From NCBI GenBank assembly GCA_001735895.1, contig DS021199.1:1025496-1062185 (forward strand): a stretch of 36,690 nt of DNA, in the 5' to 3' direction. The stretch is from Olavius algarvensis Gamma 3 endosymbiont (GTDB taxonomy: Bacteria; Pseudomonadota; Gammaproteobacteria; GCA-001735895). The notes under the pieces are model-generated. The model saw only the letters and a program-made list of their open reading frames with translations, was not told the DNA's origin and did not search any database. Shown piece after piece: positions 8,248-16,824 of the stretch. How positions within the stretch are numbered: the stretch's first letter is position 1; each line of letters opens with the position of its first letter. A program made the translations under genes and the position numbers.

Positions 8248-8745
8248 TCAGCGTCGTTCCTGGCGCACGAATTGCAGACTGGTGAACTGATCGTGCCCGG
8301 ACTCGAATTTCCCGTTTTGATCGATGTCACGGAAGTTCAGTATAATCGAGAAATAACGATCGACATCCCTGAAGCGTGATTTGTAAACAACCAGTTCGCG
8401 ATTTCTCAGATAGTACCAGCCCGGTGCCTGATCGTTGGTTAAGTCGCCGTCGAGTTCGCCCACGTAAGATGCGGGCAAAAGCTGATAGTCCTCAAGAAAA
8501 GCGAACGGGTTACCGCCACGGAGTTGGTTCAAATCGTCGAGACGTCCGTTGACGGCATATCTGGCAAACACGACCGCCAAGGTGGAATCGATGATGCGCT
8601 TGGTTTGCAGAACCGACTGGCGTTCGATTTCGAGTTGTGCATCGTCGACGTAGCGAAAAAAGATAACCACCAGGATCGCGACGATGATGATCATCAGGCT
8701 GAGGCGGAACAGACTCGCCCCCGGATGGGAGCCGATGGTTTTCAT
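8248..8745 (-). CDS. mshF: MSHA biogenesis protein MshF
   Basis: 165 residues from the chosen start, MKTIGSHPGASLFRL. That ATG overlaps the mshG stop as ATGA, the junction style used throughout this operon. An upstream ATG at 8772 would add nine residues inside mshG and is less likely. One N-terminal membrane span (about residues 12-32) is followed by a coiled segment (DDAQLEIERQSVLQTKRIIDSTLAVVFARYAVNG) and a soluble domain containing WYYL and FEF-like pilin-associated patterns. MshF is a poorly characterised inner-membrane component of MSHA assembly. It ends the mshI-to-mshF operon, just before the hairpin that separates it from mshA. Confidence 0.8.
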   Translation of the reverse strand: MKTIGSHPGASLFRLSLMIIIVAILVVIFFRYVDDAQLEIERQSVLQTKRIIDSTLAVVFARYAVNGRLDDLNQLRGGNPFAFLEDYQLLPASYVGELDGDLTNDQAPGWYYLRNRELVVYKSRFRDVDRYFSIILNFRDIDQNGKFESGHDQFTSLQFVRQERR

Positions 8746-9965
8746 CGTCCGGCGAGTTGCGCGATATCCCACATCGGTACGAAAATACCCAGCGCCAGCA
8801 CCAGCACCACTCCTCCCATGCCGACGTAAATCAGTGGCTCGATGCGGTCGGACAGATTCTTGATGTCGTAATTGACTTCTTCCTCGTAGAAATCGGCGAC
8901 GAAAGTCATCATTTCGTCGAGATTACCGGCTTCCTCGCCGACCGCGAACATTTGCATCACCACCGGGGTAAACATGCCGGTGCGCTGTGCGGTCAGCGTC
9001 AGTGCCTCCCCGCGTTCGATACCCTCGCGCATGCCGTTGACACTATTACCGATAAAATCGTTTCCGATGGAGCGTGCAATAACGCCCATGGCTTGCACGA
9101 TCGGCACCCCGGCGCTGTAGGCCATCGCGAACGAACGTGCGAAGCGCGCCATGAACGAACGTTGCAGGATGTCACCGACGACGGGCGCGTTGATGATGAA
9201 TTGGTGCCATTTCAGGCGGCCGTCGAAGGTCCTGGTATAGTGTTTGAATCCGACGAATAGCGCGATAAGGACGACCAGCATATGCAACCAGTACTCGATG
9301 AAAAATTGTGACATATTGAGTAGCAGCACCGTTTGCCAGGGTAGCTCGAGCGCGTTGGCTTTGAAAAAATCGGCGAACTTCGGAATCACGAAACCGTTTA
9401 GAATCACCAGCGCGATTGTGATGGCAATAATCACGATAGTCGGATAACGCAACGCTGTCTTGATGTTTTGCGTGATGCGCCGATTGCGATCGATATACTC
9501 ACCCATCTGTGCGAAGGTTTCCTCGAGCCGCCCGGTGTTTTCGCCGACCTGGATCATACTGATGTACAAATTGGAAAAAACCTTGGGATGACGCGCGCAG
9601 GAGACCGACAGGCTGCGCCCGGACTCGAGTTGTTCCAGGATATCGCGCAGCGACTTGATCAGCAGCGGATTCTCGACCGATTCGAGTATGCCCGTTATAG
9701 CGCGCGTGATCGGAATGCCGGCCCTGATCAGGGCGCCCATCTGGCGCGTAAACATCAGCAATTCCTCGATGCTTATTTTGTGCAGGTCGAAACGATCCCA
9801 GATGAATTCGAGCACGTCGATCTGTTCCTTTTTTTCGACGATCGATATCGGCGTTACCCCGCGATCCATCAACAGGCCGGCGACCGCGTTGGTGCTGGCG
9901 CCTTCGATCTCGCCGTCGACCAGCTGGCCGTTGCCGCTCCTGCCCTGGAATTCGAACTGCGGCAT
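8742..9965 (-). CDS. mshG: MSHA inner-membrane platform protein MshG (GspF/PilC family)
   Basis: 407 residues with two tandem GspF domains. The first is at about residues 70-195 (FTRQMGALIRAGIPITRAI ... IQVGENTGRLEE); the second is at about 270-395 (FARSFAMAYSAGVPIVQAM ... VGEEAGNLDEM). Membrane spans lie near 175-195, 220-240 and 378-402. The protein forms the rotating or pushing platform acted on by the ATPase MshE. Its start codon overlaps the last base of mshE, and its stop overlaps mshF. Length and motifs are as expected for an intact PilC-family protein. Confidence 0.92.
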   Translation of the reverse strand: MPQFEFQGRSGNGQLVDGEIEGASTNAVAGLLMDRGVTPISIVEKKEQIDVLEFIWDRFDLHKISIEELLMFTRQMGALIRAGIPITRAITGILESVENPLLIKSLRDILEQLESGRSLSVSCARHPKVFSNLYISMIQVGENTGRLEETFAQMGEYIDRNRRITQNIKTALRYPTIVIIAITIALVILNGFVIPKFADFFKANALELPWQTVLLLNMSQFFIEYWLHMLVVLIALFVGFKHYTRTFDGRLKWHQFIINAPVVGDILQRSFMARFARSFAMAYSAGVPIVQAMGVIARSIGNDFIGNSVNGMREGIERGEALTLTAQRTGMFTPVVMQMFAVGEEAGNLDEMMTFVADFYEEEVNYDIKNLSDRIEPLIYVGMGGVVLVLALGIFVPMWDIAQLAGR

Positions 9966-11704
9966 CAGTCGTCAATCTCCAGCAGCGGCGGATGGTCGAG
10001 CACGTCGTCGGGCACTTCGCCGGCGAGGCGCAGCATTTCCTCAATCGAGGTCAAGCCGTTGGCGGCGTGTTCGTGCGCGACCATCACCAGCGGCTGGTAA
10101 CCTGGCGCGCGGGCGGCGGCCTCGACAAAGCCCTGGGAGTCGTCATGGCGCAGCTTTTCCGCCAGTTCGGCATTCAAGTCGAGCAATTCGTAAACGCCCA
10201 TGCGCCCCTGGTAGCCGGTATCGCCGCATTGCTTGCAGCCGCGGCCTTTTTTGTATTGCTGGCGGCCGGGGTCGAGCGACAGGTCGTCGCGCAGCCAGCC
10301 GGCCTCGAAAGCGGTCGGGCTATAGTCTTCGCTGCAGCTCTTGCAAACCTTGCGCACCAGGCGCTGCGCGATGATCGTGCGCAGCGTGCTGGCGAGCAGA
10401 TAGCCTTCGACACCCATATCCATTAAGCGGGTGGCGGTTGAAATGGTATCGTTGGTGTGCAGGGTCGATAACACCAGGTGCCCGGTCATCGCCGCGCTGA
10501 CGCCGATTTCGACGGTTTCGGCATCGCGCATTTCACCGACCATGATGATATCCGGATCCTGGCGCAAGGCCGAGCGTAAAACGCTGGCAAAGGTCAGCCC
10601 GATGCGCGGGTTGACCTGGACCTGGCTGATACGGTCGAGCCGGTATTCCACCGGGTCTTCCACGGTTACGATCTTGGAGGCCTGCACGTTGAGCTCCGAC
10701 AGCGCCGCGTAGAGGGTAGTCGTCTTACCGCTACCGGTCGGGCCGGTTACCAGGATCATGCCGTTGGGCAGATGAAAGTTTTTACGGAAACGGTGCAACA
10801 GCTCGCTCGGCATGCCGAGCTGCTCGAGGTCGAGCGCGCCTTTGGTCTGGTCGAGCAAACGCATGACCACCGACTCGCCGTATTGCACCGGCATGGTCGA
10901 CAGGCGCACATCAATATCGCGGTTATTGACCAGGATGTGAAAGCGCCCGTCCTGCGGCAGGCGTTTCTCGGAAATGTTGAGTCCGCACATCAGTTTCAGG
11001 CGCACCACGACGGCCGGCGCGATCTGGGTTTCCTGCATAACCTGTTCATACAACACGCCGTCGACCCGCTGGCGAATTCGAATCACGTGCTGATCGGGTT
11101 CGATATGAATATCGGAAGCACCGACCTGCACCGCATCCTCGAAGATCGACTGCAGCAACTTGGCCACCGGCGCGTCGGTCATCTCGGTCTGCAGCAATTC
11201 GTTCAGATCGGTAGCGTTTTCGGACAGATCCTGGCCGAGCTCGCTCGCCAGCGCACTGATTTCATCGGTGCGCCGATAAACCAGGTCGAAGTTTTCCAGC
11301 AGCGCGCTTTCGCGCACGATGGCCTGGCTGACCGGCTTGTCGAGCTTGCCCTGGATTTCGTCGAGCGCGTAGATATCGGTGGGATCGGCCATTGCCACCA
11401 AATAGTCCTGACCGCGGTCCTCGAGCACCAGGGCGCGGTAGCGCCGCGCGACGGACTCCGGCAACGTCTTGGCGACATCGTTGCTGTAGTCGTAATTATT
11501 GATATCGATTAACGGGATATTGAGCTGACTGGCGAGCAGGTTGAGCAGGCTGTTTTCATCGATCATGCCGAGTTCGACCAGGGTACCGCCCAGCTTGCGG
11601 CCCAGCTTCTTTTGTTCGCTGAGCGCGTGCTGCAACTGGTCCTCGGTAATCAGCCCTTTTTCGACCAACAGGTCACCGAGGCGGATTTTCTTGGTAAACG
11701 CCAC
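9965..11704 (-). CDS. mshE: MSHA pilus extension ATPase MshE (GspE/PilB family)
   Basis: 579 residues, starting at a GTG that overlaps the mshN stop (TAGTG). The N-terminus carries two MshEN motifs, RLGDLLVEKG...L...LSEQ (8-31) and KLGGTLVELG...L...LASQ (37-60), the module known to bind cyclic di-GMP in MshE. The ATPase core has Walker A GPTGSGKT at 321-328, the Walker B region DIIMVGEMRD at 385-394, the His box TGHLVLSTLHTN at 408-419, and a tetracysteine zinc site at C454, C457, C490 and C493. It powers pilin polymerisation from the cytoplasmic face. No retraction ATPase (PilT) is encoded in the locus. Confidence 0.95.
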   Translation of the reverse strand: MAFTKKIRLGDLLVEKGLITEDQLQHALSEQKKLGRKLGGTLVELGMIDENSLLNLLASQLNIPLIDINNYDYSNDVAKTLPESVARRYRALVLEDRGQDYLVAMADPTDIYALDEIQGKLDKPVSQAIVRESALLENFDLVYRRTDEISALASELGQDLSENATDLNELLQTEMTDAPVAKLLQSIFEDAVQVGASDIHIEPDQHVIRIRQRVDGVLYEQVMQETQIAPAVVVRLKLMCGLNISEKRLPQDGRFHILVNNRDIDVRLSTMPVQYGESVVMRLLDQTKGALDLEQLGMPSELLHRFRKNFHLPNGMILVTGPTGSGKTTTLYAALSELNVQASKIVTVEDPVEYRLDRISQVQVNPRIGLTFASVLRSALRQDPDIIMVGEMRDAETVEIGVSAAMTGHLVLSTLHTNDTISTATRLMDMGVEGYLLASTLRTIIAQRLVRKVCKSCSEDYSPTAFEAGWLRDDLSLDPGRQQYKKGRGCKQCGDTGYQGRMGVYELLDLNAELAEKLRHDDSQGFVEAAARAPGYQPLVMVAHEHAANGLTSIEEMLRLAGEVPDDVLDHPPLLEIDD

Positions 11705-13269
11705 TAGTTCAACACCCGCCCCAGGATCTCGCTGCGCCGCTCGACAAATGCCTGCAAACGCGGATTCAGACTACCCAGCCGGTCGGCCCGCCGATACGAA
11801 TCCAGGGCCGCCGCCAACTCCGAACTATGCTCCTGCGATATACCCAGCCCGATCCAATTTTTGGCATTGGCCACGTCCTGCTGGAGCGCCAGCCGGTAAT
11901 GCCGAATCGCATCGGGATGTCGGTCGAGGCGCTGGTAACTGACTGCCAGCAGCGCCTGCTGATCGGAATTGAGCCGGCTTGAGGTGGCGAACATCCCAAT
12001 CACCTCCTGGTATTGCGCGTGCTGCAACAAGGCGCGGCCGTACTCGGTCCTGAAGGCGGCGTCAGCCGCGTATTTGGCAACCGATTCCCGCGCCAGCCGG
12101 CGCCAGCGCTCATGGTATTGCCGATCCTGATAAAGCGCGAGCAGATGGCGGCGCGCGTTATAATCTTCGACCCCCCCGAGCAACCCCCGTAGTAGGTTTT
12201 CGGCGTCGGCATAACGGCGCGAATTGATCAACTCAACCGCATATTCGAGCTGGTTGGCGATAAGGGCATTCGGGTTGGTCGGCTTGATTTCCAGCCTGAC
12301 CGCCTCTGCCGACTGTAGCGGCGCACTCGATTCAGCCGCGGCCGGCGCAGGCCGTGTCTCGTTGACGACCGGCTCGATGTCGGCCGGCGCGGTGGCGACT
12401 GGCTCGATGGCGGCTGGCTCGATGGCGGCTGGCTCGATGGCGGCTGGCTCGATGGCGGCTGGCTCGATAGCGGCTGGCGTGGTGGCGCCCGGCTGGAGAG
12501 TTGGCGCGACCGCGGCGACGGCAATCGCGGGCGGCGGCTCCGCCTGCCTCAGATTTATCGCCCAAACCGGCTCGCCATCGATCAGGCTTTGCCGGGTTTC
12601 GACCAGAACATCGGCCGCGGTTTCAAAGCGGATATCCACGCCCTGCTCCGCCGGGGTGATCGCAAGTTCGGTAATCCAGCGATTGTCTGAAATCTCCGGC
12701 TCCACAATCTGGCTCTCGATTTCGCCCAGGTGATAAGCAAAGCTGTTTTCGCTGCGCTGCTTCAAATACGCCGCCGCGCGCGCGCGCAGCACAAACTCGA
12801 AGCGCATACCCTGTTCCGACTCCCGGATTTGCAAGCCGACGATCTGATTACCGGTCGTCTGCTCGGTGGCGGCGTTTGCAGGTTCCGCGGTCGGGACCGG
12901 TGCTGCGACCGGCGCGGTATTGACGGCCGCGGCCTGTTCCACCGAAATTGCGGTCGCGGTATCCGCTGGCTTCGGCGTAGCCGGCGCGGCGACCGGCGCG
13001 GTAATGACGGCGACGGCCTGTTCCGCCGAAATTGCGGTTGCGGTATCCGCAGGCTTTGGCGTGGCCGGCGCTGCGAGATTGGCGACCGGCTGGGGTTGCA
13101 GATAAATCCAGCCGGCCGCCGTCAGCAGGCCGATAACAAACAACGCCAGCGCCGGCTTTTTCACATCTCGGCGCGCCGCGGACGGCGGCGCCAGCGAATC
13201 GATCTCGATCGGGCTGAAGCAGCTCTCCCGGGTTTCAAGATCCTTTAAGACGTTATTGATGACACTCAT
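11704..13269 (-). CDS. mshN: MSHA biogenesis protein MshN (TPR, single-span membrane protein)
   Basis: 521 residues starting MSVINNVLKDLETRE, the conserved MshN opening. A membrane span lies at about 40-57 (PALALFVIGLLTAAGWIYL), followed by a long Ala/Pro-rich periplasmic linker, an AMIN-like stretch around 125-230 (IVGLQIRESEQGMRFEF...), a second low-complexity linker, and C-terminal TPR repeats (about 345-515: ELINSRRYADAENLLRGLL, YQRLDRHPDAIRHYRLALQ). It likely bridges the inner-membrane complex and the secretin. Both linkers contain internal DNA repeats: an 84-bp duplication and a 15-bp tandem array. The ATG overlaps the reconstructed mshM stop as ATGA. Confidence 0.9.
   Translation of the reverse strand: MSVINNVLKDLETRESCFSPIEIDSLAPPSAARRDVKKPALALFVIGLLTAAGWIYLQPQPVANLAAPATPKPADTATAISAEQAVAVITAPVAAPATPKPADTATAISVEQAAAVNTAPVAAPVPTAEPANAATEQTTGNQIVGLQIRESEQGMRFEFVLRARAAAYLKQRSENSFAYHLGEIESQIVEPEISDNRWITELAITPAEQGVDIRFETAADVLVETRQSLIDGEPVWAINLRQAEPPPAIAVAAVAPTLQPGATTPAAIEPAAIEPAAIEPAAIEPAAIEPVATAPADIEPVVNETRPAPAAAESSAPLQSAEAVRLEIKPTNPNALIANQLEYAVELINSRRYADAENLLRGLLGGVEDYNARRHLLALYQDRQYHERWRRLARESVAKYAADAAFRTEYGRALLQHAQYQEVIGMFATSSRLNSDQQALLAVSYQRLDRHPDAIRHYRLALQQDVANAKNWIGLGISQEHSSELAAALDSYRRADRLGSLNPRLQAFVERRSEILGRVLN
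12401..12475 (-). repeat. 15-bp tandem array in mshN
   Basis: Five head-to-tail copies of GGCTCGATGGCGGCT (plus strand); the last has one change (GATAGC). On the coding strand the array encodes repeated E-P-A-A-I pentapeptides in the periplasmic linker. Units are a multiple of three, so copy-number change would lengthen or shorten the linker without a frameshift. Confidence 0.9.
12905..13072 (-). repeat. 84-bp tandem duplication in mshN
   Basis: Two adjacent near-identical 84-bp copies (starting at 12905 and 12989) encode two 28-residue blocks, PATPKPADTATAIS-x-EQA-x-AV-x-TAPVAA, in the first periplasmic linker of MshN. Differences are mostly single bases. The duplication preserves the reading frame. 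Confidence 0.85.
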
Positions 13270-14069
13270 TGCAACTGGCTGTCGGCGGCGGCGGCTTCGA
13301 TATGCTTGCGTTTGACATAATACTCACCGCTGGCATAGGAAAGCATTAACGCCTTGTTGCACAGGACGTTGATAACCCGCGGAATTCCCTAGCTGAGCTT
13401 GTAGATCCGACGCATGGAGGCCGAGTCGAACAGTTCCGGACCCCGGTATCCGGCGGACTTGACGCGATGCAGCAAATAGGAGCGGACCGAATCACGGTTG
13501 AGGGGCTGTAGGTGATAAGCATGGATAATGCGTTGTTGCAATTGCCTGATACTGCTCCGCGCCAGCAGGGTATCGAGTTCGGGTTGCCCAAACAGCACGA
13601 TTTGCACCAGCTTCTGCTTACCGGTTTCGAGATTGCTGAGTAGCCGAATCGCTTCCAGGCTTTCCTGCGGCAGGGATTGCGCCTCGTCTAGGATTATTAC
13701 CGAGCGCCGCTCGCGCCGCGCGTTGGCGATCAGATAGTCGTTGATGCAGGACAGGTAGTTGTCGTTTTCGAGCCGGTCGGCGATCCCCATTTCGAGCATG
13801 ACCGCATCGAGCAACGCATTGCAGCTCATATAGGGATTGGGGATGTATACCGTTTCGCATTCAGACTCTAGCGCATCGAGCAGTTTACGGCATATCAGGG
13901 TTTTACCGGTGCCCACCTCCCCGGTAACCTTGATAAAACCGTCGCCGCCGCGGATCGCGAACAACAGCACGTTAAGCGCTTCCAGGTGGGTAAAAGATTG
14001 ATAGAAAAACTCGGTGTCAGGTGTCAGGCTGAACGGCTTTTCCGACAGTCCATAATATTGCTCGTACAT
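13266..14069 (-). pseudogene. mshM: MSHA ATPase MshM, interrupted by an in-frame amber codon
   Basis: An AAA ATPase of the ExeA/MshM family (MYEQYYGLSEKPFSLTPDTEFF), with Walker A GEVGTGKT at 50-57 and Walker B VIILDEAQ at 124-131. The open frame stops after 226 residues at TAG (13389-13391). Reading through gives another 40 residues (GIPRVINVLCNKALMLSYAS...) that match the usual MshM continuation ...YRLSxGIPRxINxLCNKALL, so a glutamine CAG has become TAG. The reconstructed gene ends at TGA 13266-13268, overlapping the mshN ATG, and would encode 267 residues. Missing residues are the C-terminal lid helices of the ATPase. The start overlaps the mshL stop as TAATG. It could be a real nonsense mutation, a suppressed stop or a sequence error. 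Confidence 0.88.
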
Positions 14070-15751
14070 TATTCACCTGCCACGGGATTCGCGTTCAGCC
14101 GCTTGACGCGATCGGCACTTTGCTGAATATAGTTGGACCAGACCTTATTGTTTTCGACCACGATGGGCCGCAGTAAGATCACCAACTCGCTGCGCCGGTT
14201 CAACTTTCTTTTCTGCTTAAAAGCTTCACCCAAAAACGGGATGTCACGCACCCCGGGCACACCGCCGCTTTCATCGCTGGTGGTATTCTTCATCAGGCCG
14301 CCGATTACGACCACCTGGCCGTTGCGCGCCTTCACCACGGAGTCGGATTCGCGCACCGTACTCAGCGCCAGCGGCAGTTCGAAGGCTTCGCCACCGAGGG
14401 TAATCACTTTCAATTGGTCTGTTATTTCGCTGATACTCGGATGAATGTGCAAAATAACCTGCCCATCCTCGCTGATCTGCGGGGTAACATCGAGGGCTAT
14501 CCCCGAGAAAAACGGCGTCAGCGTCAACTCCGGATTGGAAGTGGTGCCGCTGGCAGTCGTCGTGGTGTCAGACGATATCTCGGTCACGAAAAATTCGTCC
14601 GAACCTACCTTGATTACCGCCTTTTGATTGTTGACGGTCGAAACCCGGGGGCTGGAGAGGACATGTACATTGCCTTGCGTACCCAAGAGATTTATCAAGG
14701 ATCCAAAGGTGCTCGCCGAACTGCCGACCGCGAACAGATTGGCAAAGGCCGTATTGGATACGTCCAGCGCGGAAGTGACGACGACATCGCCCGCCGCATT
14801 GACCGCGGCCCCCCCGGTGCTACTATTGATGACCCCACTGGTACCCACCGTCAGGTTGCGGTCCGACGAGATCGCCGCCCAGTCGATGCCCGATTGAAAA
14901 CTGTCGTTGAGATCGACCTCGATTACCTTGGCCTCGATGATCACCTGGCGCTGTAAATTATCCTGGGCATTATCGAGATAAGCCTCGACATCGCGCAATT
15001 CGCCCGGCATCGCGCGCACGATGACCAGACCCGAATGACGGTCCACCACCACCGAACGGCCATCGCCCCCGCCGACGATCGCGCTTAGCGTCGCCTGCAG
15101 CTCGGTCCAGAAGTCGGCCTGGCTGCGGGTATTGATACTGCTCGATTTGAGCGCCGAGGTATTCGAAGAAGCCGCATTGCTGTCGCCATCGCCGCTGCCC
15201 CCGCTGTTTTCGATCTGCCCCGAGCTAACCGTCATCAGAGACTCGCCGCTGCGGCTTACATTGATATAGTTGACCGGAAAGATCTTCGATTGAATCCGGG
15301 CCGGCAGCACGATATAGCCGCTGGCGTTATCCTTGAATTCATAGCCGTAAACTTCACGTGCGAGCTGCATGACTTCGAGCACGGTTACATTTTTCAGGTC
15401 GAGCGAAATTTCTCCGGCGACGCTGGGATGCACGACCATATTGATATTAGTGCCCTTGACCAGGCTCATGAAGAACAACCGCGCAGGCGCGTTCGATACC
15501 GATATATCGAAGGCGTTTTCCTGCTTCAGATCCTGCTTGAGTCCCGGCACGCTAATGCCGCTGGCGGGCAACAGTTCGTCCAGTATTTCATCCGAGGGCG
15601 CGGCCACGTCGGGGATTGCCAGCGCGGCCGCCTGATTGAGCGTGTCGTCGATTTCTTGCCGGGTCTGGTTGGCGGTTTCGATCGACCGCTTCGAGGCACA
15701 GGCGGCCAGCATTATCACCAGGAACAGCAAACTTAAACCTTTTCTATTCAT
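14069..15751 (-). CDS. mshL: MSHA outer-membrane secretin MshL
   Basis: 560 residues, full length for MshL. The lipoprotein signal MNRKGLSLLFLVIMLAAC has its lipobox cysteine at 18. The secretin/TonB short domain lies at about 90-150 (FFMSLVKGTNINMVVHPSVAGEISLDL). A Ser/Gly/Asn-rich linker is at about 185-210. The secretin domain holds VIIEAKVIEV, VLSSPRVSTVNNQ and VVIGGLMKNTTSDESGGVPGVRDIPFLGEAF, and ends with LVILLRPIVVE. It forms the outer-membrane pore for the pilus. It overlaps mshK by ATGA and mshM by one base. It differs markedly from the truncated secretin at 560-2023, so the two are not a recent duplication. Confidence 0.93.
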   Translation of the reverse strand: MNRKGLSLLFLVIMLAACASKRSIETANQTRQEIDDTLNQAAALAIPDVAAPSDEILDELLPASGISVPGLKQDLKQENAFDISVSNAPARLFFMSLVKGTNINMVVHPSVAGEISLDLKNVTVLEVMQLAREVYGYEFKDNASGYIVLPARIQSKIFPVNYINVSRSGESLMTVSSGQIENSGGSGDGDSNAASSNTSALKSSSINTRSQADFWTELQATLSAIVGGGDGRSVVVDRHSGLVIVRAMPGELRDVEAYLDNAQDNLQRQVIIEAKVIEVDLNDSFQSGIDWAAISSDRNLTVGTSGVINSSTGGAAVNAAGDVVVTSALDVSNTAFANLFAVGSSASTFGSLINLLGTQGNVHVLSSPRVSTVNNQKAVIKVGSDEFFVTEISSDTTTTASGTTSNPELTLTPFFSGIALDVTPQISEDGQVILHIHPSISEITDQLKVITLGGEAFELPLALSTVRESDSVVKARNGQVVVIGGLMKNTTSDESGGVPGVRDIPFLGEAFKQKRKLNRRSELVILLRPIVVENNKVWSNYIQQSADRVKRLNANPVAGE

Positions 15752-16164
15752 AGATCACTCTTGACGGCCCTTTTCCGGATTGCTGTTAGTTCACTTTCGA
15801 GGCTTAAATCGATAATTTTGCCCCGGCGCACCAGACGCGCGCTTTCGCGCGTCAAGCGGACCAACTTGGCCCCTTTGATGCTATCGCCCAGCGCCAGCAT
15901 CTGATTGTCGATGATGGCGACTTTACGTTCGGCGGAAAACAGGATCGACGTGAGTTGCAGAGGCTTGGCCTTCGGTTTGGTGGCCTGTGGTTTGGCGGGC
16001 TTGGCTTGGACGGCCCATTTGGCCGCGCGGAATTTTCGTAAAGCCAGGGCCGGCGGCTGCATCGGGTCGCGCAATTCCTGGGCCGATGCAATCTGACCCA
16101 CGCTAAGAAACACCAGGATCATCAACAGCACGCCCATAATATAAACGCTTAGGATTTGGCGCAT
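15748..16164 (-). CDS. mshK: MSHA biogenesis protein MshK (PilP-like)
   Basis: 138 residues with a hydrophobic N-terminus (VYIMGVLLMILVFLSVGQIASA) that may be a cleaved signal. It is followed by the RDPMQPP motif common to MshK/PilP/GspC relatives, a Lys/Pro/Ala-rich linker, and a small HR-like domain (LTSILFSAERKVAIIDNQMLALGDSIKGAKLVRL). This periplasmic domain is expected to contact the secretin. The start ATG directly follows the mshJ stop, and its stop overlaps mshL. Confidence 0.85.
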   Translation of the reverse strand: MRQILSVYIMGVLLMILVFLSVGQIASAQELRDPMQPPALALRKFRAAKWAVQAKPAKPQATKPKAKPLQLTSILFSAERKVAIIDNQMLALGDSIKGAKLVRLTRESARLVRRGKIIDLSLESELTAIRKRAVKSDL

Positions 16165-16824
16165 CTAGATTCCCACCCACTCCTTGCGCGTCGACAGGGT
16201 CGACATGACCACCTTGACGACGATCTTAGGATATTCATCGCTTACGATTTCGATTTCGTCCCACAACAATTTCCAGTCCAGGGCTTCCATCGATTGCATG
16301 TACTTGAGAATGTCGAGGTACTTGCCGGCAAATTCGAGTTCGAGCACATGCCGGAAAATTCCCGCTTCCTCGACGGACTGTTCCGGATCCAGCGCCGGAA
16401 TCGCCGCTTTGACTTCACGCCGCTTGAGGCTTAGCAGCGTCAGTTTTGATTCGCGGTAAACCAGCTGATTCATCAATTGGAACATTTTTTCCGGGTCGAC
16501 CAGCTCGATCGTGGTAACCCTGAGCTGTTCCTCGACCGCTGCCAATTCCTCGATCAGCCGGGCCAACTGGGTCTGTTTTTCGCGGTGGACTCCCGTGGCG
16601 ATCCGCTGCCGAATACTTGCGATAGCGACGCGCGTGTTTTCGACCTCGCGGCTAATCCGTTCGTTTTCGTCTTGCCGGATCTCGAGCGCCGTCAGCGTCG
16701 GCCCGGCGTGGTAGTTCCACCACAGGAAGCCGATTAGCGCGAGCAGCGAAACCGCGATCAACGCGCGTTCGCGCAGGGATTGCGCGTTAAAGCGCTGCGC
16801 GTATTGTCGCCACTGCTCAGCCAT
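16165..16824 (-). CDS. mshJ: MSHA biogenesis protein MshJ (PilO-like)
   Basis: 219 residues from the preferred start MAEQWRQYAQRF, which overlaps the mshI2 stop by 8 bases. A longer frame from 16845 would intrude 29 bases into mshI2. One membrane span lies at about 20-38 (ALIAVSLLALIGFLWWNYHAG), followed by a periplasmic coiled coil (about 45-115) and a ferredoxin-like C-terminal region, as in PilO/GspM. It works with the MshI proteins as the inner-membrane alignment complex. Confidence 0.85.
   Translation of the reverse strand: MAEQWRQYAQRFNAQSLRERALIAVSLLALIGFLWWNYHAGPTLTALEIRQDENERISREVENTRVAIASIRQRIATGVHREKQTQLARLIEELAAVEEQLRVTTIELVDPEKMFQLMNQLVYRESKLTLLSLKRREVKAAIPALDPEQSVEEAGIFRHVLELEFAGKYLDILKYMQSMEALDWKLLWDEIEIVSDEYPKIVVKVVMSTLSTRKEWVGI

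Noticed and set aside
10772-11512. Plus-strand open frame (246 codons) opposite mshE
   Set aside because: It is antisense to a canonical ATPase, with no start signal or recognisable domain.
12401-12475. Regular short repeats as a CRISPR array
   Set aside because: Units are 15 bp with no spacers and are translated in frame as pentapeptides in mshN.
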